NCBI GenBank assembly: GCA_002104985.1
Contig: MCGO01000356.1
Location: forward strand, 1-27,518
Source: Rhizoclosmatium globosum
Taxonomy: Eukaryota; Chytridiomycota; Chytridiomycetes; Chytridiales; Chytriomycetaceae
DNA length: 27,518 nucleotides
Reading direction: 5' to 3'
Shown here in pieces: positions 1-10,016 of this stretch. Position 1 is the stretch's first letter; the number at the start of each line of letters is the position of its first letter. The notes beneath the pieces are model-generated. The model saw only the letters and a program-made list of their open reading frames with translations, was not told the DNA's origin and made no database searches. A program made the position numbers and the translations under genes.

Positions 1-285
1 ACAAAGTTGGAGGGGAAGGGGGATGTGCATCCTTCGGAGCTTTCTGCGAATTGGAAGCGTATTTTCTTTACGCTTATGATTTCGGGTGGGGCTGTTTGTA
101 TTCGGTCTGTGTTTAGAATTATCGAGTTTGCGAATGGGTTCTCTGGACCGATTGCTACCAATGAGAACTACATGTACGTGTTTGACTTTGGGTTGATGAT
201 TATTGCCATGTTTGCGTTCGTGGCTGTTCATCCTGGAACTGTATTGAGACACAATGCGTCGTCTGTTCATGTGGAAATGAAGTAG
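1..285 (+). CDS. RTA1-family membrane protein, 3' end only
   Basis: This is the last ~95 codons of a gene that starts before the window; the frame is open from base 1 and ends at TAG 283-285. It reads IRSVFRIIEFANGFSG, then a YVFDFGLMIIAMF membrane helix and HPGTVL. That is the C-terminal signature of the fungal RTA1-like family (seven-helix proteins linked to lipid translocation and resistance to toxic compounds such as 7-aminocholesterol). Two hydrophobic segments are visible, followed by a short hydrophilic tail. An AATAAA-like signal lies near 341. The substrate cannot be told from this fragment. Confidence 0.8.
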   Translation, partial: TKLEGKGDVHPSELSANWKRIFFTLMISGGAVCIRSVFRIIEFANGFSGPIATNENYMYVFDFGLMIIAMFAFVAVHPGTVLRHNASSVHVEMK

Positions 286-431
286 GAATATTCCCCCCTC
301 TTACGCCAAGGTATATACATATCATATCAATTCAAGTTAGAAATAAAAACAACGGAAAGGATCTCAGTTTTATGAATTTCAGATGTGTGAAATTAGAATC
401 GAAGGAAAGGAAGATTTGAAATCTGAACACA

Positions 432-1160
432 ATGACTGTAACCTTAGCCAAAGGACTCCTCTCCCTCGCGCTTCTCACACCAACAATCTACTTTGCAACC
501 CTTCTTCAACGCCATAGCAACAGTCCCACTCTCCACCGGCTTCCAACACATCCTCTCAAACGCCTGGGCAACCTCCGCCCTAATCGACTACATAACAGCC
601 TTCCCCTTCATATTCCCCTACGTTGCATCCCGCAGCAATAACACAGCCACATCCATCCTTCTCTGTGCATGTTGTTCTTCCTCGGAAACGTGTTCACAGT
701 TCCCTTGTTCATCTACTGGATTCTATCCACGACAGCCCATCCATCCGGCCGCATGCTTCCACATCTCAATCCACATCCCATCCACACGCTTTAAATGGGG
801 TCAATCAGTAAACGTGTCTCGGAGTTACACTGCGATACTCTTGTTGTGTTTATTGGAATATGCGTGAAAGCGTTGGTCTCCGGGGATCCAGGGTTTGACT
901 TCATTTTGAACGACACGTGGTCTCTTGTTACGTTTGTAGATGTTCTTGTGGGTGTTCAGCTTGTGATTTTGTATGTTGTTGTGAGGGAGGGGCCGAAGAG
1001 TATTGTTGCTACGATCGGGTGGGTGGTTGGTCTTGTTTTGTTGGGGAACGGTGCGACTTGTGTTTATGTTTTGTATTTGCTTTGGAGTTCTGGGGCTGGT
1101 GGAGTGAAGGAGGTGTTTTTGGGTTCTGGCGGGGAGAGAACATATGTAAGATTGGATTGA
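432..1160 (+). pseudogene. DUF1475-like two-repeat membrane protein, frame broken
   Basis: The locus encodes hydrophobic sequence spread over two frames. Frame 3 gives a start at 432 and the helix GLLSLALLTPTIYFATLL. Frame 1 (about 490-665) gives NAWATSALIDYITAFPF. Frame 3 resumes at 669 (MLFFLGNVFTVPLFIYWIL), stops at TAA 792-794 and restarts at ATG 795, giving NDTWSLVTFVDVLVGVQL and LLGNGATCVYVLYLL to 1160. The two halves share W-x6-D, a long helix pair and LGN-x2-T, so this is an internal duplication of the kind seen in DUF1475 membrane proteins. I see no intron that would mend the frames. It could be one decayed gene, two abutting genes, or a gene with sequencing indels. The function is unknown. 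Confidence 0.5.
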
Positions 1161-1274
1161 TTTTTGTATTTTACCCGTTGTTTATATTTTGTGATAGGAT
1201 GTTATGAATTGAGATTTTGCTGCCGTCTTCCATGCAATAAACGAATTATTCTTTTGACAATTATTCCCCTGACA

Positions 1275-2167
1275 ATGGCAGACACGCAAGAGCAGCCGCC
1301 CGTTGTGGTGACAGACCCAGCGCCACTCGATACAGCGGATGTGAAGGCAGCTTCTATCGAAGCAGCACCATCTTCAGCAACTCTGTGTGTCCCAGAAGCT
1401 GCTGATATTCCAACTCCAATCGAACAACCCGAACAACGTGAACAAACCGCAATCGAAGAATCCAAACAATCTGCAGCTGTCACGGAAACGTTAAACAACT
1501 GGTTCCAAACATTTGATCAACCTACAATTCTTGCTCAGTTTCAAAATTATGCAGCTTACACTTCCCCTTCAACCGAATCATCCGCCAAGAAGTTTGTCAG
1601 CCAGATGCTTGACGCACTTGTAACAGAGTCGTTTACTCGCGGAGGAGGTGCTGGTCGCTCGCACAGCCATGCTATTCCCCGAACTGGTGAAAGGTCTCGT
1701 TGTCTCCGTGGACGACGTTCAAGAATGGTAAACCCCATCCCGACTTCCAAACTCGCGTCATTTAATCCATACAAACGCAATGTAGTATCAAATCATTCAC
1801 AAAACGCCATATTCTCCCACCAGCAACCGCCACACCCCAAACCAACAAATACTTTGGAATCTTTTACGGCGTCGTCTACGCAGACCTCCCATCCTCCTTC
1901 TCCCTCCCCTTCCTCCAAACCCTCCTCACCCCACTCACAGAATCCGACGACGGCGATCTCTCGATCCTCAAGATCTTGAGTCAAGTGCTGGGAACCGTGC
2001 AAGTCATGTACGGAGACGAGAAGCTTGTCTCCGTGTACAAAGAGTTTGGATGTCCTTTGAAGTCGTTTTGGAAGGTGGAGAAGGCGGGGAAGAAGGGGGA
2101 GGTGGATGAAGCTGTGCTCAACTTTTTGGAGGGTGCTAGTTTGGAGTGTTTGGTGCCGCTTCAGTGA
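1275..2167 (+). CDS. MA3/eIF4G-like HEAT-repeat protein (one frame break)
   Basis: The exons are 1275-1727 and 1786-2167, with a 58-nt intron (GTAAAC...AATGTAG). The start ATG at 1275 has a good context (ACAATGG). About 60 residues of low-complexity acidic and proline-rich sequence precede a helical domain: NNWFQTFDQPTILAQFQNY, then TAMLFPELVKGLVVSVDD, NKYFGIFYGVVYADLP, and a C-terminus ending SLECLVPLQ. The same layout is found in the larger protein at 6347-7777 (ARLLPTLITSRLF, YKYFGILYGALL, LECLIFL). Both resemble the C-terminal MA3-type helical repeats of eIF4G-like proteins, so a role in translation or as an adaptor is inferred. Frame 3 must pass to frame 1 between about 1638 and 1650 (a +1 shift) to keep the similarity. 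This is either a frameshift mutation or a base-call error. About 277 aa if intact. Confidence 0.6.
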
Positions 2168-2226
2168 GGATGGCGTTGTTTGTTTTTTTTTGTTGGAATA
2201 AACGAGTTTACTTTATTTTGATATTG

Positions 2227-2228
<2 letters not shown>

Positions 2229-2265
<37 letters not shown>
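2229..2265. repeat. Poly-G tract, 37 bases
   Basis: There are 37 consecutive G between the 3' ends of two convergent genes. The tract ends one base past the zinc-finger gene's stop codon on the minus strand, so it would be read as a C run in that transcript's 3' UTR. Such runs are hard to sequence, and the true length is uncertain. Confidence 0.95.
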
Positions 2266-2266
<1 letters not shown>

Positions 2267-2267
<1 letters not shown>

Positions 2268-3209
2268 TAATCTATGAGGGCACTGACACTCATGATTGGG
2301 TTCCGCACTGGACTTGAAGGGGCATGCTTGCGCTCATGTAGAGAAAGAGATGAAGCGGAACTAAATGAAGATTGACAGGTGCCGCATTTGAACGGTTTGC
2401 TATTAGTGTGAATCGATTTGTGACGTTTCAAGTCGGATGCCTGATTATCAAAAACTTAGCACTCCAGGTAAAATTCAGATTCAACTCTTCATACCTGAGT
2501 ATAAGCTGATGGACATACATCGCATTTAAATGGCCGTTCTCCCGTATGTATCCGAACTACAACATTTAAAAAGTTAGACACAGATTCAATCTTAATAAAG
2601 AGATTCGGGTACAACTCACTATGTCTAATAAGAGCAGAATGATGTGCGAACCGTGTATCACATGTGAGGCAACGGAATGGTTTCAACCCAGTGTGTGTTC
2701 GTTGATGGGTTATCAGATTGGATGAGTCTGCAAATCGAGCGGAACATAGTGTGCAAACGTGTGGTCTCTCGCCAGTATGTGTACGGATGTGGATTTGTAG
2801 CGCCTAGAAGTATTGTTTGGTTTAGCAAGAAGTGATTGGAAGGGGTGAAACTGTGGCTAACGACACTATCCCTACATACATGTCTAGATCTGAATGATTT
2901 ACCGCACTCTAAGCATTCATATGGCTTTGCAGGCTGCTCTTGCCGCTTCTGGTGAACGGGTGCATCGTCAAAGTCGAGCTTTGGCGCCCCTGTTGCGGCC
3001 ATTGCAAGTGTTTCAAGGGGATCCCACTTAATCTCTGGAGAAGATGTTCTTGAGCTTGACGATGAGGATGGAGACGTGACTGGAGTCAAGTTTGGCTGAA
3101 GTGAGTCTGAATCAAAGTGTGGCTCAATTGCTCTTGGGATTGTGGATGAAGGTGTTGATATAACTGGCTTGTAGTCGTGAATAGAAGGTATAGCGAAGGT
3201 GGAGAGCAT
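2267..3209 (-). CDS. Five-finger C2H2 zinc-finger protein
   Basis: A 249-aa protein in four exons: 2880-3209, 2620-2803, 2495-2556, 2267-2440. The introns are 76, 63 and 54 nt, all GT-AG and all inside fingers. The N-terminal ~90 residues are Ser/Pro-rich. Five C2H2 fingers then follow in tandem: CLEC...H3-H, CTLC...HQRTH, CLTC...HIRIH, CDVC...HKSIH, CGTC...HERKH. The first links are TGERP and TGLKP, typical of DNA-binding Kruppel-type arrays. The C-terminus is short and ends SALID. It is a probable sequence-specific transcription factor; the target is unknown. The start is the first ATG in the open frame. Polycistronic links are not expected here. Confidence 0.88.
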
Positions 3210-3421
3210 CTTGTGTGGACGTTGGTGTTGACTTCAAAGGTGTCCTGGTTCGAGATGAAACTTTTGTGCACAGCAAACAGGATGCAATGCAATTTTTGAG
3301 CTCCAATTTGTGTCTGACACATTTTTCTTCAGTTTTGAAGCTCCTGCTTCTAAAATGTATCTTTCACATGTTAATTTGTAAAAATTCTTCTGCTTTATTT
3401 AGTCAAGGAACGATAGATTAT

Positions 3422-6226
3422 CTAATCGAAGTAAGGAGCATCCAAAGTAATCGACAAGTAAGTGTACTTGTCAGAAAGCTCTTCAATAGTCTGTTGAATA
3501 CTCTTTCCAGCTCCGTGACCAGCCTTGGAGTTGATTCTCATCATAATTGGCTTTGCGTTGTTCTTCAACTCATACTGCATGGTAGCTCCCAACTTCAAAG
3601 AGTGCAAGGGAACAACACGGTCATCGTGGTCACCAGTAACAATCAAAACAGCTGGGTACGCTTTTTTGGAATCAACATTGTGCAGTGGCGAAATCTTGAG
3701 AATGTTTTCAAAGTCCTCCTTGACGTCTGGGCTTCCAAAGTCACTGGTCCAAGCGTGACCAATAGTGAACTTGTGGAAACGGAGCAAGTCGTGGACTCCG
3801 ACATCAGCAATACCGAGACCGTAGAGCTCTGGGGCTTGGTTCAAAACGGTACCAATCAAGAGTCCTCCGTTTGAACCTCCGTTAATCGCGAGCTTGGCAG
3901 GCTTGGTGTACTTTTCGGAAATCAAGTATCGAGAGGCATACTGGAAATCAGTGGAACAGTTTTGCTTGTTGAAAAGACGTCCAGCATCGTGCCATGCTTG
4001 ACCGTACTCTCCTCCTCCGCGAATGTTGGCGATAGCAACAACTCCGTTGAATTTCTCGGCAAAAGTGAGCCAGGCCACAGAGAATGCTGGAAGAATGGAG
4101 ATATTAAATCCTCCATAAGCGTATTGGAACGCTGGATTCTCGCCGTTCAACTCGAGGCCCTTCTTGTGGAAGATGTACATGGGGATCTTGGTGCCGTCGG
4201 CAGAAGGATAGAAGACTTGCTTGACCTCGAAGATGGAAGAGTCGAAACCAGGGACAATAGTCTCCTTGAACAACGTGTCTTGGCCATCGGCAAAATCGAA
4301 TCTTCTAGTGATGCCTGGAGAGATGAACGATCCAAAGTTGTAGAAAACTTCTGTCTTGCTCTGTTATTCCATTCATTAGTCATCGTTATTAGTCAAAGTT
4401 CGTGATAACAAACCTTGCTTCCAGAGATTCCCTTGATGACAGATCCAGTTGGCAAATCAATGTTGTGCAAGTATTCTCCAGTTGTAAGATCGTGGACCTT
4501 GATGACATGCTTTACATCTTGCAAGTAAACCAAAACAAGCTTATTGTTGGCGACAACCTTGTAGTAGTCGATAGCAGTTTCAACTTCTGGAATAACGACA
4601 GAGAAACCCTTCAAGAATTTTGTCAGTTATGACTTTAAGAGTTATTAAAACATACCAATTCTGGCTGGGCAACGTCATATTTGACCACACTCTTGTTTGG
4701 AGCACCGTCAGAGGTGACAAAGTAGAACACAGTTCCTTCGTTGGCAATCCTATGAAAACTGTTAAAATAACGTCAAGTTAGGTACATTTAAATACCAGTC
4801 ATATGTGCCCTTCCATTCTCCAACAATCGTGGTGAACTCTGGGACGCCTGTTTGATTTGTTAGATTTGATTTGGCCCCGACAAACAGAAGTCATTTTACG
4901 TACCAAGAACAGAGTTTCCTCCGAACTGCTTCTCGAGATCCGCGTAGTAAATTTGCGATTCTGGGTGAGTTCCCTTCGATGCTCCAATAATGATGTAACG
5001 ACCACAGTCGGAAACAGTGCTTCCGAAACCCCAGTCTGGATGTTCTGGATCTTTGTAGATGACAATATCCTCGGACTGGTCGGTTCCAATGCGGTGATAG
5101 TAGACGGCCTGGTTCTTCGAGACGTCAGTTTCGGTTCCAGCCTTGTCGAGAGAAACAGATGGAGCTGGGTATCTGTTGTAAAAGAAACCCTTTTCATCAT
5201 GGGTCCATTCAATTCCAGTGAACTTGGCCCTTTGAAGAATGTTATACTCATGCTCCAGAAAACGTTGAGCCTTACCATTCCAAAGGCTTTACTTCCAAGT
5301 CCTTATCGGCGCCAACTTCACGAACATGAATCTTGACCCAGTCACTACCGCTGTCAGAACTGAAATAATGAAACTGCATTAGTTGACCATATTGCAGTTG
5401 GGACGGAAACATACACAGCATAAGCGAATAGCTTTCCGGACTCTGAGAAACTGTATGTGGAAAGAGACACAGTTCCGTCTTGAGACAAGGTGTTTGGCTG
5501 AAGCTTGCATCAGCAAAAGTGTGTGTGGCAAAGTTTGAAAGATCTCACATCAAAGAACACAGATGCTTCACCGTCAACTGTCTTTTGAGTGTACAAAACA
5601 GATTGTGGTTGGAGACCAGAGTTGTGGAAGTCTGTTGAGCGTTGGAACAGTAAGCATATGAACGTCAAGTCGTCGTTTGAGGTACTCACAATAGTAGTTG
5701 TCTCCCTTCTTGAAAGGCAAACCGTATCTAAGTCGAGTTTAAATATAACAAGAACCGTATTTAAATAGGTTACCTCTCGTAGTTGAACATCTCAGTGAAA
5801 CGAGCCTCCAGCTTTGCGCGGACATCACCGCCCTTGGACTTGATGAAGTCCTGGAAGAGCTTTCCCTGGTCCTCTACAAACTGTTTGGTCTCAGGGGCAT
5901 CAGGGTCTTCAAGGTGGCGGTAACTGTCAAGTTTCAACCAATCAGCACAAATCAAACGGGACCGGAACAACTCACGGATCCTTCGGATGTCAGGATTAGT
6001 GAATGAGATCATTAAAACGACAATATAAGAAGCGAATACACACCTTGATCTCAACTCCGTGGAGGATATCGACTTGGTCATCTCGACGAACAGTTGGGTA
6101 TGTGAGGAGGGCCTTGGCAATAGCCTCGTACTGGGTGGTGATCGTCTTGACCTCCTTTGTGTTGGAGGTTCCATCGGCCTTCTTGATCGTGGTCTTGGTG
6201 GTAGTGGTTTCAACCTTGCGCAACAT
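3422..6226 (-). CDS. Prolyl oligopeptidase (S9A serine peptidase)
   Basis: A cytosolic-type peptidase that cuts short peptides after proline. Twelve exons: 6044-6226, 5976-5980, 5774-5923, 5690-5727, 5549-5631, 5415-5497, 5276-5359, 4904-5229, 4796-4847, 4656-4749, 4414-4608, 3422-4360. Together they give 743 aa, close to the family's ~710-730. The catalytic domain shows the nucleophile in NGGSNGGLL, the aspartate in TGDHDDRVVP and the histidine in AGHGAG. The beta-propeller is spread over the middle exons. The N-terminal DPYRHLEDPD motif is complete only if a 5-nt exon (GATCC) is spliced in. There is no signal peptide. An in-frame TTG upstream of ATG 6226 was not used as the start. About 30 extra Thr/Lys-rich residues precede the conserved start. 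Confidence 0.95.
5976..5980 (-). other. 5-nt microexon of the prolyl oligopeptidase gene
   Basis: On the minus strand, GATCC is flanked by ...CATCCGAAG (acceptor, after a CACTAATCC branch-like site) and GTGAGTTG (donor). The flanking introns are 63 nt (5981-6043) and 52 nt (5924-5975). Joining the exons as AAG-GAT-CCT-TAC restores K-D-P-Y, the conserved start of the DPY-R-x-LEDP motif. Without it the Asp-Pro is lost and the frame shifts. The exon is inferred from sequence only. Confidence 0.8.
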
Positions 6227-6346
6227 TTTGGGTTGAGTTTTTGTTGTGGTGAGGGTTGTGTTGTCGGAACCCAATCAACGCCACCCTGAAAGTGGGAACA
6301 AGAAATAAAGACTTTATTACGAGGTCATGATGATGAAACGAGAAAA

Positions 6347-7777
6347 TCAAAGGAAAATCAAACACTCCAATCCGTTTTCCTCCATCCAATCCTCAAGTTC
6401 AAACCTACACTTTGCCACTGGCCAGAAATGCGTGACATCAAACGTCTGCGTTCCGTAAATTTGCTTAAGGCGCTCTTCACCTGCCATTAGCAACACCGTC
6501 ATCAGTACCTGCGCAAGAACACCAGGCGCTTTTGGAGTTATCTCTGAGTCTCTGTCCAACACCTCGTCAAGCACTTCATGCAAATCACGGATCGAGAAAA
6601 AGTATTCATCGTGTGTAAGAAGGGCACCATACAGGATCCCAAAGTACTTGTAGCAGCTTGGAGTGCGTGTTTCCATAACATGCAAATTCTCGGCGATTTG
6701 TGCAAGACTGTTTTTGACCTGTTGTCCACTGAAAAGACGGGAAGTAATAAGAGTTGGTAGAAGTCTTGCTGTGTGTGCAACGGCGATTCCGTTCTTTTGA
6801 ATGGCGAGTTTAAGAACATTCGTAATTGTATCTTCCGAAGTGACAGTGGATTGAGGAGAAGTGGAGTTGATGATGTATTTAAGAGAGTTCTGAAATTGTG
6901 CAGGATTGAATTCTCGGAACCATTCCGTGTAAATCGAGTCGAGGCGAAGAGAAATTTGACTGTCAGAGAATTCTTCATTGTTGACAGCCACCTTCAAGAC
7001 AGGCTTTGGAGCTACTGACGAAGGTTTTGATGATTTCGGTTGAGTCTGTGGCGCGTCTAGCGTTTTGGAGGGTAGGGATGGAGGTGTTGCTGGCTTTGGT
7101 TGAGATGCTTCAACCTTTTTGGGAAGAGATGCAGCGACTTCAGGCATTTCTTCCGAATCCCCGTACAGCTCCAAAAAGTCTTCGTCATATCCTGCGTCCT
7201 CTACTGTAACGAGATTCTTCAAATCCACAGAAATGCTCTTCAGCATAGAGTCATACGGGTCGCGTTTTTCTGATGTCAATGGAGCAGGAGAAGGCTTTTG
7301 AATGGGAAGAGTAGACGAGGAGGTTTGCGAAATTTGTTGTGCTTTCACTTCACGTTGTTCAAACAGCGGTTGTGTTGGTTGTGATTCTGTTTGAGGCTTT
7401 TCGACTGGTTCTGCGGTGTCAAATCCAAGCAATTGCCGAGCAGTTAGACGAGAACGGGAATATGGAGAAAATGGTTTCGGTGGAAGGGCGGAAGGGGTGT
7501 TAGCTTGGGTTCTTTTTGGTTGCGTTGAAGCAACTTGTACTTTCTGCGTCTCTTCAGTATTCCCAGATTGTTTGCTCATCTCTTGTAGCATTTGCTTTGC
7601 CGTGATTTTCTTTCGAGGGACTACAGGGTCTACGCTTTCGCGTTGAACTACTGGATCTATTTCCTCATTGTAAAGCGTCTCATAAGATGATGTCTGAGAA
7701 TAAGGAACTGCATTTTTCCTCTCCAGCAGGTCTTTTGCCGTGAGTCTGCTTCGGGCAGGGACACCTGGCTGTGACAT
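6347..7777 (-). CDS. MA3/eIF4G-like protein with three LTAK motifs
   Basis: A 476-aa single-exon reading from ATG 7777. The frame stays open upstream to an acceptor-like CCCCAG near 7865, so a 5' exon is possible. The N-terminal ~270 residues are disordered and Pro/Gln/Ser-rich. They carry three copies of a basic motif: RSRLTAKDLL (about 9-18), RKKITAKQML (55-64) and RSRLTARQLL (108-117). An acidic patch (DEDFLELYGDSEEMPE) follows. The C-terminal ~200 residues are helical: YTEWFREFN, VAHTARLLPTLITSRLF, YKYFGILYGALL and a final GLECLIFL, resembling MA3/MIF4G repeats of eIF4G-like factors and the protein at 1275-2167. A translation-related scaffold is inferred. The spacing to the Zn2Cys6 gene upstream is only ~130 bp. 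Confidence 0.65.
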   Translation of the reverse strand: MSQPGVPARSRLTAKDLLERKNAVPYSQTSSYETLYNEEIDPVVQRESVDPVVPRKKITAKQMLQEMSKQSGNTEETQKVQVASTQPKRTQANTPSALPPKPFSPYSRSRLTARQLLGFDTAEPVEKPQTESQPTQPLFEQREVKAQQISQTSSSTLPIQKPSPAPLTSEKRDPYDSMLKSISVDLKNLVTVEDAGYDEDFLELYGDSEEMPEVAASLPKKVEASQPKPATPPSLPSKTLDAPQTQPKSSKPSSVAPKPVLKVAVNNEEFSDSQISLRLDSIYTEWFREFNPAQFQNSLKYIINSTSPQSTVTSEDTITNVLKLAIQKNGIAVAHTARLLPTLITSRLFSGQQVKNSLAQIAENLHVMETRTPSCYKYFGILYGALLTHDEYFFSIRDLHEVLDEVLDRDSEITPKAPGVLAQVLMTVLLMAGEERLKQIYGTQTFDVTHFWPVAKCRFELEDWMEENGLECLIFL

Positions 7778-7906
7778 GTCTTCCAATGAAGAGATTGTCC
7801 TTGTCGATCCCTTTCTTTGAAAAGTTCCAGAAGAATTCAAAGGATCACAATTTGATTCATCTCTGGGGACAGAAAAAACGATTTTACTTATGCTCCTTAG
7901 GTGCTT

Positions 7907-9853
7907 TCAAGTATTCAGTTTCCAAAACAATCGCCAAGACTCCTCTTTCCTTCCCAACCACCGAACTCTATTCCCAACCTCCAGCCCCAACAACCCCAAA
8001 AACCCATGTGGTTCTGCAATAGACGCGATTGTTTCTTCCCCTCCAATCGACATGACTTTCATTCCCAACTCCAACACATCCACATCATTCCCCATCAAAT
8101 CATCCAACCGACCAAACATCCCCACCTCCTCAATCTCCAACATCATTGCATCAATACATCGAACAACAGGATTATAAACCCCATTCTCCGACTTTGCATC
8201 GGGAATCCTGTCAACAAGTCGAGACACTGCCTCCCTCATCTGCCTTGTATCTTCATTCCAAAGCGGCACAAACGGTCGCCACGATGCATTCATCCTACAC
8301 ATAACGAACCAAAACACGACACATGCCTCAAAAAGGAGATGTGGTTGTCCACCCAACGTGTAGTATTTGAGTTCAGTCTCTGGGACACGCGATTTACCTG
8401 ACCCGTATGCAATGTCTTCAAAGAACAGGGCAAGAGTTGTGCGTTTCCAGGCAGATTCGAGGCAAGCGTTGATTGCGGTGATGATTTTCGAGGATTGTTC
8501 TGGTGGAAGGGTTGAAGGGTGGAAGGCGGGGAGGGCGGAAAGGTACATTACGACGCGGTAGTTTATGGAGGTTGAAGCGTGGAGAGCCATGTTTAAGTGG
8601 CCTAGAGTTGCTCCGGCAGTACGGTTTTGGGCTATGAAACGTTCTTCGTCGGCTGTGGTAAGCGAACGCGGGTTTTCAGAGAGCAGGAGATATTGGATTG
8701 GAATTTGGCTGTGAACCGAGAGGAGGCGAGATGTGTGAAATTGCATAATTTCCGAGTTGAGGAGTTCTGATGTGGATTGGGGAGGGGTAAAGAGGTACTT
8801 TCGCATGGAGCCAATTATGTTGTATAGCTGCACTGTGTATGGATATAGAGGAGCTTCTGAAAATATTGGGTGAGGATCGTATGCTTGGCTTGGGGGCTTC
8901 ACTTTGTCGCCATACAACTGAATTTGAAGCGGGTCTGGAGAAGTTGCGATATTGAACGAGTAGCTCCCATAGCACCACCAAAACACTCTTCGTCGTTCTT
9001 CTTTTTGGCGAGGAGTCAGTTTTGGGAGCCAAGGTGAATCGTCAGGATCAATATCCATTTTAAGGTGTTGTATCATTTCCAGAGACATGATGAGGAATTT
9101 CAGTCCCACTTCGGGTTGGCCGTAAACTATAAACTATGAGTAATTTTGGAAAACGAGATGTTACCACTCACAGAATGCATAGTAGTTGAGTTGATAGCAA
9201 GATATAACCAAATCTAGTGACGGTATCATATCCGAGCGATACAAAGCCTTTCGCGCCCTTGAAAAATACCGATTTGTTCGATCTGAGTCAACGCTCCCAT
9301 CCAAGCGTAAAGTCAGACAAAGAACCAACCTTGATAATGTTTCGTCAGTACACACACAATCCCCACACTATTATGTTTCTCACCGCAAAACTGCCGACCT
9401 TTGAAAATACGTCTGAAGTACTGCCTCTGCATCAATCATATCGTCAACGGGAGACGCAATTCCGTTGTTTGTGAACCTTTTGAACACAATGAGCCAGTCA
9501 TCAAACGTAGGCAATAGATCAGGATCTTCAAGTTCCCAGTTACTCTCCTCCAAAGAAGACAATGGAGCATTGAAAGAGTTCAAGTATTGTTCAAGGACAG
9601 GACCAATTGAGTTATAGTCTTGATGCACAGGCCCCACTTGACCAACCGATACGTTACTCATTTGAACCTGATCAATCACAGACTTTGAAGGAAGAAGATG
9701 CACGGCCGTGTTTGATCCGTAGAAACATTCGTCTTCAACTTGGATTGACACGCATCGTTCGCAGGGACCGAGAACTCCGCCTGGGCCAATGTTTGGAATG
9801 CACTTCTTTCGGTGGGTGCGACAACGGGTGCACGATGTGATTGGTGGAGCCAT
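7907..9853 (-). CDS. Zn2Cys6 fungal-specific transcription factor
   Basis: A 615-aa nuclear regulator in three exons: 9384-9853, 9172-9329, 7907-9126 (introns of 54 and 45 nt). The N-terminal zinc cluster reads CTRCRTHRKKC, then 12 residues, C-ER-C, 8 residues, C: a Cx2Cx6Cx12Cx2Cx8C arrangement that binds two zinc ions. The large C-terminal region is the fungal-specific regulatory domain. Its marker is YGQPEVGLKFLIMSLEM after the second intron, followed by PRQKEERRRVFWWCYGSY. The start at 9853 places the cluster at the N-terminus, as usual in the family. It is transcribed divergently from the kinesin gene. The target genes are unknown. Confidence 0.92.
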
Positions 9854-10016
9854 TTTGACTTGAAGTTACTTTGAGTGCGAATCTGATGAAGGAAAGCGGA
9901 GTTTCAAAAGTGATTTTTGTGTCTTGTCCTGCCAAACAGTGTCTTCAGCCTCACTTTCACTTTGCTTATTTTAGTTAATTATTCATTTAGTTCTTAAGTG
10001 ATAAAAGTGCGTTGAA
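9854..10016. promoter_or_regulatory. Shared divergent promoter region
   Basis: These 163 bp separate the start codons of the Zn2Cys6 gene (minus) and the kinesin gene (plus), so both promoters must lie here or overlap the 5' ends. The stretch before the kinesin is AT-rich (TTTAGTTAATTATTCATTTAG). I see no clear TATA box. Confidence 0.55.

Noticed and set aside
3215..3874. Long plus-strand ORF antisense to the prolyl oligopeptidase
   Set aside because: It mirrors a strongly conserved coding exon and shows no domain; it is an antisense shadow.
6227..6274. Upstream TTG start for the prolyl oligopeptidase
   Set aside because: Not an ATG; the first ATG at 6226 already gives more N-terminus than the family needs.
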